Part shown: piece after piece, positions 12,501 through 24,500 of the stretch | Layout: every line of letters begins with the position of its first letter | How positions within the stretch are numbered: the first letter of the stretch is position 1 | Source of the DNA: Harmothoe impar | Taxonomy: Eukaryota > Annelida > Polychaeta > Phyllodocida > Polynoidae | Length of the DNA stretch: 64,000 nucleotides | Reading direction: 5' to 3' | Assembly: GCA_947462335.1 (NCBI GenBank) | Contig: OX381710.1 | Location: 65,467,303-65,531,302, forward strand | Notes under the pieces: model-generated | What the model saw: only the letters and a program-made list of their open reading frames with translations | What the model was told of the DNA's origin: nothing | The model's database searches: none | Translations under genes and position numbers: made by a program

Positions 12501-15500
12501 GAAGAAGAGGAAGAAGAGGTGCAGGATGCACCACCCACTGACTCAGAGGAGGAGTCCAGCGCCCCGGTCCCTTTTGAAGGTTTTACTAGGGCTCAACTTC
12601 TGCGGCGTGTCTCCTCACAACATAAGAAACTGAAATCTGCTCGCAACGTGGTACATGCAGCACAACGCCCCACTGCCGCTGCCGTATCTGCTGCCATGTT
12701 GGCGGTGGACAAGATAAAAGTACCCCACGCTCCACTCAAAAAGGTGTCATTGTTTTCAACTAAACATAAACCCCTTGTTCTACCCAGTACTCAGAGTTCA
12801 TCCCACTCCAGCAAAAAACACAAGTTGTACAGCGAAGATGAGGTACAACAGTTGATACAAAAGAGTAAGAAAGCTGCTCCTGCCACCACTTCTCTGTACA
12901 CAGAGGAAGAAGTACAGGATTTCCTGAAAGACAGCATAGAACAAGAAACCCCTCCTCCCACCCCTGTACTCAAAACGGGCCGTACAATGTACTCAGCAGA
13001 GGAGGTAGAAGAACTACTCCTGCAAAAGAGAAGTCAGCCCAAAAAGGATTCCTCCCACATGCCGCCACCACGGCCGACCATGTACACAGAACAGGAGGTG
13101 CATGAATTCCTTAAGGATAACAAACCGGAAGAGAAAAAAGCTGAACCCTCATTTAATGAACCCCGTTCTAGCACTTATATGGAACAGGAGGTACAGGAAT
13201 TACTGAAAAGCCAAAAAAAGAACAAGATAAACCTCCCACCCCTGTAAAGAAAGCAACAGTTAAAACTTACACAGAGGAGCAGGTACATGAAATGCTCCTG
13301 CAGAAAAGAACTGAAGTAAAGGAAGCTGCGACCCGTATTCAGCCACCCGGACCGACAAGGTATACTGAGCAGCAGGTGGAGGAAATGCTGAAGGAAAGCA
13401 AAGCAGAACAAAGTAAACCTCACACCCCTGTCAAGAAAATACCAGACAAAACAGAGGAAGAGCAGGATACTCACATATTTACCACTAGCACACCCACCAA
13501 AATATCGCCTATACGGGAATGCTCCCCCCTTCCTAACCCCCCCCCCCCCCCCGTGAGAAGACAGAAATTACACATTCCCCTGCTTTCACCCCCGGATGAG
13601 GACATATTCCAATCCCCTGTTTTCAAGAAAAGAAGAACGGAACCTGTTCCAGACTTGTCTGCCTTCGATAACCTGACAGCCAAAATAACAGACTTTGCTA
13701 ACCACATGGTGAGTACAATACAGGAAAACATGCATGTGATGGCAAACTCCACCAAAAAGGCACTGGATAAACAGGCCGAGGTGGAGATGGCGATAGCTTC
13801 CGCCACAAAAAGAATGGGAGACCGCTATCAATCCTATGAACTGAAACTCGAACAATGTGTTAAAAATTGCACAGAAAAACATGAGGAATCTATGTCTGGG
13901 ATCGCATTGGTGGATGAAAAAGTTGTAGACCACATCCTGAAAAAGAACTTGGCTGTAATGAAAAATATGGACTCGTTCAGTAACATGCTGACCACCAACA
14001 CGCGATCAGTAGCAGAAGTCCAGACTACATTGTCTACAGGGATAGTCCAAGTTGCCGAGAATTTGACGGGCATGACTAAGTTAGTTAGCGTTTTAGGACG
14101 TAATCATCAAAAACTGCAAGCAGTGATGCAGAAAGCAGACAGCGTCATATCCACATTGGTCCAAAACATGGAGACCTTGTCTTTGTCTCAACAACGTATA
14201 ATCGAGCGGAACATAATTCCCCTTCTGGCCTCCAACCCAGGTAACTCTATTTTTATATTTCTGAATAACATACAGGATATGAATTGTGTTCAGCTAATTT
14301 GTTCTTTTATATGGTAAAATAAAATCAATGTACAAGAAAATAAATTATGTGCATTATATTTTTCAAATCATATAAATACCATGTAACAAATGTCCTGTCC
14401 CACCGCGCTTCCCCCACATTTTTTAAAACAGAAATATACTATTTGTGTGCTTGCAGGAGTTCAGAATGTCCCGGTGGCTGGTGCATCCGGAATGGCGCAG
14501 GATAAAGCTGAAATGGACAAAGCGGGGGAGCAGGAAGAAAAACCGGGGGAAGAGCAGAAGGAGTCGCAGCTGCCCGAGGTAGAACAAGACGATGCTGTGT
14601 GTCACAAGATAGAGGAACAGCCTACCACTACTGCCTACCTGACACATCAGGAACCACCCAAAGGTAGATATTACTCCTCCCTGTCTTTCAGGTGTCATTA
14701 AGGGATGTTACTATATTATATTATTTTAACCCTTGCTTAAAAAAAAGTATTTATGCTGCAACACAACATCTCTCTTTTTTAGGTCAGAAAGAATTGGTTT
14801 TTTCTGGTTAAAAAAATTCATTCATATTTTGTTTGATGTTTCCAGGTCAGGAAGAGGCAGCTTACTGCATGAAGTCCCCAGTCCATTCTCCTGATGGCAC
14901 ATACATCCAGGTGGATGGGCAGCTCAAATATGTCCTCAATGGAGCAGGTAATTTAAAAGATATGTTGTACCATTACATATAAATTTATATAGTGCTAAAG
15001 AACAGAAAAATGTAACACATTCCATCTGTAGGAGAAATGCTGTGAAACAAGATAATTTATTGCTACTTCATATTGTAATGCATAAATATATGTCACGGTA
15101 GAAAATATAACATTTACATAGTTGATGGAACATGCTATGTTTCTCATTTTATTCAGCTATTCTTCAGCACCCGCCAGCAACGGATGGCCTGCCTAATTTC
15201 TCTGTGCTCGGGGGAGAGGAGTGTGTGATACTACAAGACCGAGTGGACCTGCAGGAGGAGCAGTCTAACGGTAGCGAGCAGGGGGATGATCCCGGTAGTC
15301 CTAACAAACCCAAGCTGAAACGATCTCTACGCCTCAAGAGTAAACCCAAGACTTAAAAATGTATATGGCCATGTGGTACAGATATATCAATGTAAAAGTG
15401 TTCATGTTTCATTACATCTCCGGTTGTATTATACAGTTCAACTTTATACCGTGAAAACTTGAATCAGGGTACTGTTTTTAAATATATCATTCCATATGTG

Positions 15501-18500
15501 TGCAGGTGTTGTTTATCCCTGGCATGTTTCTAGATTTTAATGTATTTACATGTACACTTATCAGACATTGCATGGAAATGTATACTTATATTTTACTTTA
15601 TACATTAGTATTACATTAGCGTTCTTATACGGATAAGTCACTGCATGCATCTTGGTGCTAAAAACTGATACAATGTGTAGCAAGGGTAGCGGCTGTGTAT
15701 TGTATAATATACATTCCCCCCAAAAAATACCGGTATTATGTTATTTTATTATATTTATGTACATATAACAGACATATCAGAACATGGGTGTACATAATAG
15801 TTCATATGGAGGGATTATTTATCCTTTTTCTCCAGGTGGTCGTTCTGGAAATAGGTCTGAATGAAGCTCTTCCTCATGTGTGTGAACAAGCCAGTAGGTT
15901 TGCGTCCCAGGTTTGCGGGTTGGACAGCAGCAGCCTGTTTCTTCTTGTAACGGTCCTTAGCCCGGGGATTGTCCTTCAACAGCTTGACTTTACCGAGCTT
16001 AGCACAGTTATGGAGGCAGCAGCAGGTTTCTATGATCTGGGCTGCCCGCACAGGATCGTGCATGAGATACCCTCCACTACTGTCCATGCATCTGAAATTA
16101 CGTGATATTTTTTGTAAAGCTATATCCAAATATGTTCATTCCTACACCAATATGGGGAAATTTATACTGTCATATGTCTCATGTATATAAGTGAAATGTT
16201 GTGTTAAGATACTTCATCCAAAGTTGGTGCTGTGACAAAATTGTGCATGTTACTGTTTACATTGTTGTGTTACTGTATTTAAGGTATTGTGCAAAGAGCT
16301 TGAAGTTACCTTAATCTCTGCTTCACCTGTCCTATGATCCGTTCAATCAGGGACCTCGTCTTACGGTGCCACTTGTTGTAGTTGGCCTCCGCCTGAGTAC
16401 TCTCCACCCTGACCGGGGTCAGGATGTAGTCAGTCAGAACATATCTGAAAATATATAGGTAGCATAAAGTAGATCATCACTTTCAGGTATGTCATATAGT
16501 TTTTTCAGCTGCTTTTCCTGCTTAGAAAAAGGGAAAAAGTACATTGGTTTATTTTGTGGAAAACGCGATGTGACATATGTTATGTGGAAAAATTGAAACT
16601 TTATATTGTAAGGACAGACATGTGGGGAACAGAAAGTATTGATGTTGAAAAATATACCTAACCAGAATCTCCAAGCAGGTAGAAACCTTTGAAGTCACCA
16701 CGGTCCCCGAGGTATTTAAGCTGACTGCCGTTCATTACATAGATGTCGTTACATGTTCCCGGATTGGCTGCGTTGACATGCATGATCATCCCGTCATAGT
16801 CGCCCACGATCTGTAGAGAGAAAAGATATAAAAAATAAAATATTTGTTAATACGTTATGTGCTGTTGCTTTGAATACTTTACCATAAAAGCTGACAACTT
16901 ATATGTCCTATTATGTCAGATAATATAATACGAAGTCAATTATTTTATTTCTTATGAAGAGGGAAAAACAAGATAGAACATGTGTGTTAGGACTATATTT
17001 AATTTATATTTACCATTGCGTTGATGGAGTAGTACCCCTTGTAGCAGAAGTACTGGTTTTCGTCCTTCACCAGTCCTTTAGGGCAACCGATGGGGACGTG
17101 GGTACCATCCACCAAACCAAAGCACCTTGGCTTTTTGGTTTTCAGGTAGAAGGGTAACGCCTTGATCGTCTTTTCCGTTTTACTGTCCGGCCATTGGATG
17201 TAGTCCTGTATGTTGTTGTGGAAAAAATCGCTGACCTGTTGCACCGATTTACACACAACCGACTTGGACACCCCATGGCAATCACCTATGGTGAGGTACG
17301 TTGCACCGTTACGAAATAATGCAAAGCTGTCAGGAACTGAAATAAAGGTATAGGCCAATTAGGGTACAATAAAAATAAGGTAGGCAGGTAAAACAGTGTA
17401 GGTTGATCTATATGTATAGAAAAGAAGATGAACATGGTACTATATACAAGTCTTTGTTTCTGTACTCAATATGATTGAGATATGGGAGGTGTGGGGTATA
17501 ATAAACAGTATATACAGAATAGCAGTGGTAGCAGTGGTACAGGAGTACAACATGTATACATACCCTAAGGCTGTGTGGGACTGCATGTTTACCACGCAGA
17601 ATCTTCTTTGAGCGGGTGGCGACATAGCTCTTCACCAGAATCCGGCAGACATCTTTACTAAGCCTGTACCGGGCTATGAACTTCTTTTCGGAATACCTAC
17701 TGAAGGGGTCCACTCTCTGAAAGTATTCCCTCTTCTCCTTCTGCGTCCACCCCCACACCATGTTGAATTTTTGGTGGGAAAGCAGAGTGGGCCAAGGTGA
17801 AGGTCATGCAACAGACCTGCACCGTATGCGGGTACTGTATTACCTATGCGGGACTTGAAGTACCCGCATACAGCATACGGGCCACTTTTTTTGAATTAAT
17901 GCTGCTCTGATGGCTCAGGAATTGAGGAGACTTATACGGACAGGATGTGGAAAAATAATCCCGTATCCGATGAGGAAAAACGCTATTTTCCCGTATGCGT
18001 ATACGGGATTCCGTATAGGATACGGGATTCTGCTTTTTGGTAAAAAATGTCCGTATCCGATGAGGAAAAACACCTTTTGCCCGTATGGGATGCCGGGACC
18101 CCCGTATGACACATACGGACCCCAAAACCAATGGGGAAAAACAGCCTCCAGGGGGTGTTTGCTTTATAGAATTAGCTATCTTTGAGCAATTAGTGTGCTT
18201 CCCTTATACCAGATGTAAGACTATCTAGAACAATGACGACTAATGCAAGTTGGTTTTGCTATTATATCCCTAAGAAGTGGCCAGTTAGATGCTATTTTCT
18301 CTTCTTTTCTGGGCGGATGGAGGGGATGGATGGTTCTTACATAATAGCTGCCGGACCTTAAATAGCTGCCTGCTTTGAATAGGAGCCGGGGGTACCAGGG
18401 CATCCAAATAAATAGCTGCCCCGGCACCTATATGCAGCGATACGGTAGTTGGAATATTTTCAGAATTCTTTCAGTTTCTAAAAGATGAGGCCATCCCCTA

Positions 18501-21500
18501 GATATCATAATATCTCATTTGAATTTCATCTGGCAGAGGTGTGTTTATGGGGAACGTGGTAAAGGAAGAGTTTAAGTAATATAAATAGTTTGGTTTTGCT
18601 TTAAGTTGAAAGAATCCATGTAAAGATGTATTTGCTATCATCTGGATATTAAGGAAAGGGAAATATATTACCAACAGTGTTGCAGTCATCCTTGACACAT
18701 GAAAAGTCTGTGTTTCTTGTCGTGAAGACTTTGGTCACTGGGTTGTAGTTGGGGTAGGCTACTTTTAACACCTGCATTGCATGGCCATGGAGGTGAATAG
18801 GATGGTTGTTACCATTAACTAAACCAGCTGTAAAGTAACATGGTAGTGCTTTATTAGTATCATGGTTATTGTATGTATGTATGTAAATTCTTTTATTTAT
18901 ACTTAAGACATATAGGCATGATTATTTGCCTGTAATTATTTTGTTTCCAGTCTATGGCATATAAATTTCACTTGTACATGAATGGCCAATAACAGTGTGG
19001 TTTAAGACCACTATGAATGGAAGAGGAAAGATGTTAGTATGTCTAGCAGTAGTGTAAAGATATAGCACATAATGTTTTGTGTATTGGGTACACACCAAAA
19101 GGTACTTGACCTTTATTGTGTGTATCCACACACAAGGCTGGTGATATTAGCCGTTTATGGTCGTATGGGCCAGGTGGTGTACCAATATCCCAAAGGACGG
19201 ATGGTGTGTCCTGTAAGACTATGTAATAATTCCAATTTATCATAGCATAGAATAATAATAAGAAATACAAAATGTAAATGGGACGATGTTGGTTTCCCAT
19301 GGATGGAAACCCAATGGTCAGTTGGGTCTCAGGTCATGGGTGAGGTATATGGGTCTAGGTCCAGGTTAAATGGCTATATATTGCCAATCTATTAGAGAAG
19401 TGTTTTTGGGTGCACACGGCAAAACCACTATGAGTTTTCAATGCCCGAACCTCATTGTCTAATCGATTCCAAACATTTGCGAATCTGTACTTAAGACTTT
19501 TGCGGTAAGCAGGGTCTTTGGCTCTAGCTTGCTTTAAAAGGCGATTACCATGCAGCCTCATTCTTAAGAGTCTGTTGTCCAGACAATCTGCATCTAGTGA
19601 CTTTATAAAGGCCAGTCGATGTAGGTGCATTTCTCTTCTATCCCTGAGGCTATTCAGGTTTGCTTTCCTGGGCAAAGCTGTCCTACTTGTTATGCCTGTC
19701 CTTCTATACGCCACTCTCAATGCTCTATTGATTAAACTTTGAATGCCTTTCAGATGGTGTGCTTTTACTATGCTGTGGGTACGTAGTTACTTTGACATTT
19801 TGTGCCGTATAAATAAGGAGGCCTCCTCCCTTTGTTTTTGCTCCAGGGATTGTTAAATCTCTATCTAGACGCATCAGATTATAGTTGGGGATTTCCACTT
19901 GTGTATCTGGCATGTCTATTTTTGACCAGCTTTCTGTTACCACAAAGCAATCTATATTGGAATTTTCAATATATTGTGTGGCGTGGATCATATTTTTCTC
20001 ATTAACTATACTTCGAAAGTTGAGACTAGCAATATGTTAGCCTTTCAGCCCTGCAAAGTCAAGGCCCGCAGCAATAATGGTGCAAATGTACCCAGCAGAG
20101 TGCCGCAGGACCGGACCAACCTTCTCAATCCGCTCAATAGTAACATAAGATGACCGGGACCTGACCCTTCCTCACTTTGCTTCTTTTCACTTGTTTCTAT
20201 ATAAAACCCGTAGCTAAAAATGCTAGGGTATGTGCAATAAAATGCTACCCTATTGTAATAGTGTCAAGCAGTTCTAAAGGGAAATTATTTTAGTCAGGAA
20301 ATGGACCACAACAAATACGCTTATCTTCCTGTTGACTGATGTACATATTGTAGTTTTAACAAACACATGCAATAGATTTACCAAATCTAGTTCATATCAT
20401 ATTGCAATATATATATTTTATATCAACATGTTAGTTTTCTTTTTGCATTTATGGCCTATTTTGTTTATATTCTACTTACATGCATTGCTGATGGTGACCA
20501 GGAAGATCATCTGGATGACCATGTACCTATGTTCATTGTTGACAATGACCAGGAAGGTCATCTCGATGACCTTGTACTTAGGTCCATTGTTGACAATGAC
20601 AGGGAAGGTCATCTAGATGACCTTGCACTTACATTGATTGTTGGCTGTGACCAGGAAGGCCAGCTGGATAACGTTGTACTTACGTCCATTTTTGACGATA
20701 ACCAGGAAGGTCATCTAGATGACCTTGCACTTACATTCATTGTTGACAGTGACCAGGAAGGTCAGCTGGATAACATTGTACTTACGTTCATTGTTGACAG
20801 TGACCAGGAAGGTCAATTGGATGACCTTGTTGAGAGGCAGATGAAGGAGGTGTTCACAATTCCTACAGAGACCCGTTGGACACCTGACAAGGTGGCAATA
20901 CCTCTTATTTACCTCTGGTGTGTCAGGATAAGTCTATATAAGTAAACAGAGATTATTATACCGGGTAATCAACAAAACCCATTTGATTCCAGAGAAGCAT
21001 TTTGATAAAAATAATTTCATGGTTAAACATAAATGTGGTACACCTCCCACGCAATATATTTTTGCCTTTACATGTGAATTTAGTACAAATTCTCTGCCTA
21101 AGATATCAATAGATGCAAAAGATGCAAAAGAGGTGCTTAGGTTAAAAAAAAGTTTAGGCCTATACATGTTTAACATGTAAACATGTTGCTAGTATTGTGT
21201 TTTCAAAGACTTCTGTTTAGGAATTTAACACTTTAATTCTAATCATCTAATGGTTTATGTATACATTTTAAGATGTCTAGAATCTAAACAGTATGCACAA
21301 TACGTGTCTAGGATGTAAAAATGTCATGTTTAGATCACAATATGTGAAACACACACTAGAAGTCATCTCTGTTGCTGAATGCACTTTTTACAAGCACTCA
21401 TAAACCACAATATGCTAGACAATAGGATTTTATAAAACTATATTCTCATGAACACTTTAATTTCTGAGCACTGGGCTAAACGCATTATGAATCTAAACAT

Positions 21501-24500
21501 GTTTAGGAAAATGTTGTGGGAGCAAATACGGGACAGGCCTAGGATTGTGTTGAGCAGGTGTTTAGGATCTAAACACAATTTTTGCAGTGTAGACACAAAG
21601 CGATTCATTATGTCAGTTACCGTACAACCAAATCCAGTGCTCTACAGATGGTTAAATGAAATGAACCTACCATGAGACTTGCCACAGGAAGCCTGTTCTG
21701 TATGCCATTGATTGTGGGGTTTTCAGTTCCCCGCCTTGGTTGCTGGTAAATTTAACAAATTTGGCCAATTCAATATCTATGTCTCTTAGTGTTGTATATC
21801 ACAAAAGCACAATTGGGTGCGGCGGATATGCAAGATAGGCTTCCCAGCTAACAAATTTTTTTATTTTACATCAAAAAACCTTTTTTCACATTATATTATG
21901 TTTTGCCATGATAAGTAGCCAAAGAGACATGTTAGATAATGTTTTTAGTTCACTGGGTTATACACAAGGTTTTATGGTACTGATAGTCACATTTTACTCA
22001 TGTCACTTTCACATTACAGCAGAGACTTTAGATGAACAAAGAGAAGAAAACAAGCTATTATCTTAGATATATTTACCCAAGCGATATTTTCTTTTGTGGC
22101 AATTGGATCAGGTTGGTTGATATGAGTAATTGCAAAATGATAATTCAGAAAGACTTCATGGATTTTGTCGCCATCTTCTGGTTCCATAGTTGGCTGTGGG
22201 TGTGGTTGAGAGAAGTCTGTGATTGGATGACAAATTGATTGGTCTGCTGCTGTGACTTCAGTCCTGGATAAGAATCATAGAAATCAAGAACATGATAGAA
22301 TTATATGCATGACAATATTTTACACGTTTTGGAGATGGGGCAATCCATCTCATACATGCATTGCCTTCAGAAATATACTCCTACCCATACCTCTTAGATC
22401 TGAAACAAATTATCATAGTGTAGAGCCTACCTTTAAATACTTACTGGCAGTAGCTTTCCACAATCTTTTTACCCCTATCAAACAAGCCATTTGTTTATAT
22501 CGCTAGTCCCTTTGGTAGTGGCCAACCTGACATATAGTAGTGTCTCTCCCTGCACCATCTTATGCACAGGCCTTAACTGCTTGGTTCAGTAGTTTATATA
22601 CATACCAGAACATATACACCAAGCAGTAAGGCATGCTGCTCAGTTAAAGCCTTCTTATACTTATTCAATGGCAAGGATTCTGTTCTTCAATATGTTGTCT
22701 TCATTTCCTTTTTATATTGGCTCATTTCAGTAGTTTATATGATTAATTTACCATTTTTCATCACCAAGACCATGCATTCGATAGTGTGAGATAAATCCTA
22801 CAATGCTGCCCTAAATACTGGGGCGAATCATCCCTTTTCCTGGATATATTGTCTGGTTGACAACCCTAAATATTTTCAGTGTTTGAGGACTAGCGCCGGC
22901 AATGACAAAATAAAGGAATTATAGATGATTCGCTCTTCTGCCTGTTCGTAGTAGATGATTCACCCTAATCTTTCTGGATGATTCCCACCATCTTCTGGAA
23001 TGGAGCATTCACCCTACCCCTTGGCAGAGGAAGGGAATTGGAGCATCTGAAACCATGCTTAAATCCATATTTTCTAATAGAAATAGAAACGACAACAGCC
23101 CTCGGACGAATCATCCACAAGCAGGGTGAATCATCCAGTGAGGCGAATGGTCTAGTAGAGCAAATCATTCATTTCCCAAACTGATGATACTTTAACACTG
23201 TCTAAATAGCCCTGGTTTGATTCCCCATGCCCATTTTGGTAGCGGGGCTCTGATTCAGGTAATCTGGGGAAAGCTCTATTGAATTGATGAAACATTAGAA
23301 AACTGAATACAATGACAATAATAATAGTATGTTACTCACGCAAAAGGACAGTTAGAGACATGACATGGTTCCTGTTGGCTGCACTTCTTGTGTGATGTAA
23401 TAGGTTCACTGCTCGGTGCCCCATTGTAGCGCAAGATTGCTCTCGCATTTCCAGGCTCAATTCTCTGAAGAAAATATCATAAAACCACATCACATACAAG
23501 ATGAAATGGTTATAATTATCAACACTTAAAAAGAGGTAAATCTTTTACATCAATTATTATGTTTGACCATGATTATTGTATAAATTATATTTTAACAAAT
23601 TCAATAAATGTTCTAACAAAATGATTATTTAGACTATGATTTCTGATCATTTATCAGTGGTGTAGGGAAAGGGGAGGACAGGGGACCCGGGCCACCCAAT
23701 CCCAGTAGAGGGAGGGGGAGGACCTGCATATGTTTGCCCCCCCCCCCCCCAAAAAAAAAAAGAATATTGCCAAGACCCTATAATGCAATACACAAAATTC
23801 CAAAACTTACCTCTCCCACATGGGAAAAAGTGGGAGCAGAACTTAAGGGGCTCAAACAGTAGTTTTATTTAAAATTCCAATATAATCCTGTATATGTGGC
23901 ATCAAACCTAAAAGCCAATGCATAGCCCTTATCATACTACGTTAAAAAATAGTACTACCTGGGGTCCAACCGGACCCCAGACTAGAAAAAGTTCCTACAC
24001 AATGATGGTTAAAGATACAAACTTCATCTTTTGCATGTTTATTCCCTAGGATAATAAAAAAAGAAAAAAGAACAAAATGTTGTCAATCGAAAAGTATAGT
24101 GACGGAATGTGTTTTTTCTGTTTTATATGGTAGATACCCTATAAATCTAGATGCCTGTGTTAGACCTTATTCTTGCAGCAGATGAACCACTTAGATGCCT
24201 CTGGTGCTGTATTTGGCCTCCAGAAGCTTGGCAACTTGTACTTGAATATGTGATGGACACATATTTTAAACAGATTTCATAGATTTTCAGTAGATCATAG
24301 GCCAGCACTAGAAGACAGATGTATAGGATCTCATCTAACATTTTTTTTGTTATGTACAGAATGTTCTTTTAAACCTAAAGCCAAATGTCTTCCCTACATA
24401 ATGTCACCTCCAGGGCCCCAATAAAAGGAAAATAGAATGGTGAAAGTCCAAAAATCTTTCTAAGGACATCAATAAAATGCATGGAGATCTGACATCGTCA

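Larger units (their letters stand above)
9853..18152. mobile_element. PIF/Harbinger DNA transposon, 8.3 kb, nearly complete, in MCO intron 13
   Basis: Bounded by inverted repeats sharing TGTTTTTCCCCATTGGT, flanked by ggg on both sides (9850-9852, 18153-18155), a possible but low-complexity 3-bp duplication. It carries the two genes typical of the superfamily, convergently: a DDE transposase (minus) and a Myb/SANT-like protein (plus), 3' ends ~460 bp apart. Both termini have subterminal repeats built on CCGTATnCG words. At 8.3 kb it is larger than I expect for this superfamily, mainly because of the accessory gene. Both genes have small lesions, so it is probably inactive or affected by assembly error. 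Confidence 0.85.

Noticed and set aside
19043..19300. Minus-strand 85-aa ORF (TPSVLWDIGTPPGPYDHKRL) as a possible missing MCO exon
   Set aside because: It does not fit in phase between exons 12 and 13, which already join correctly.
20451..20945. Plus-strand 164-aa ORF with DQEGHLDD repeats, looking like an acidic repeat protein
   Set aside because: It is the antisense of exon 12 and its 51-bp array; a unit length divisible by three keeps it open by chance.
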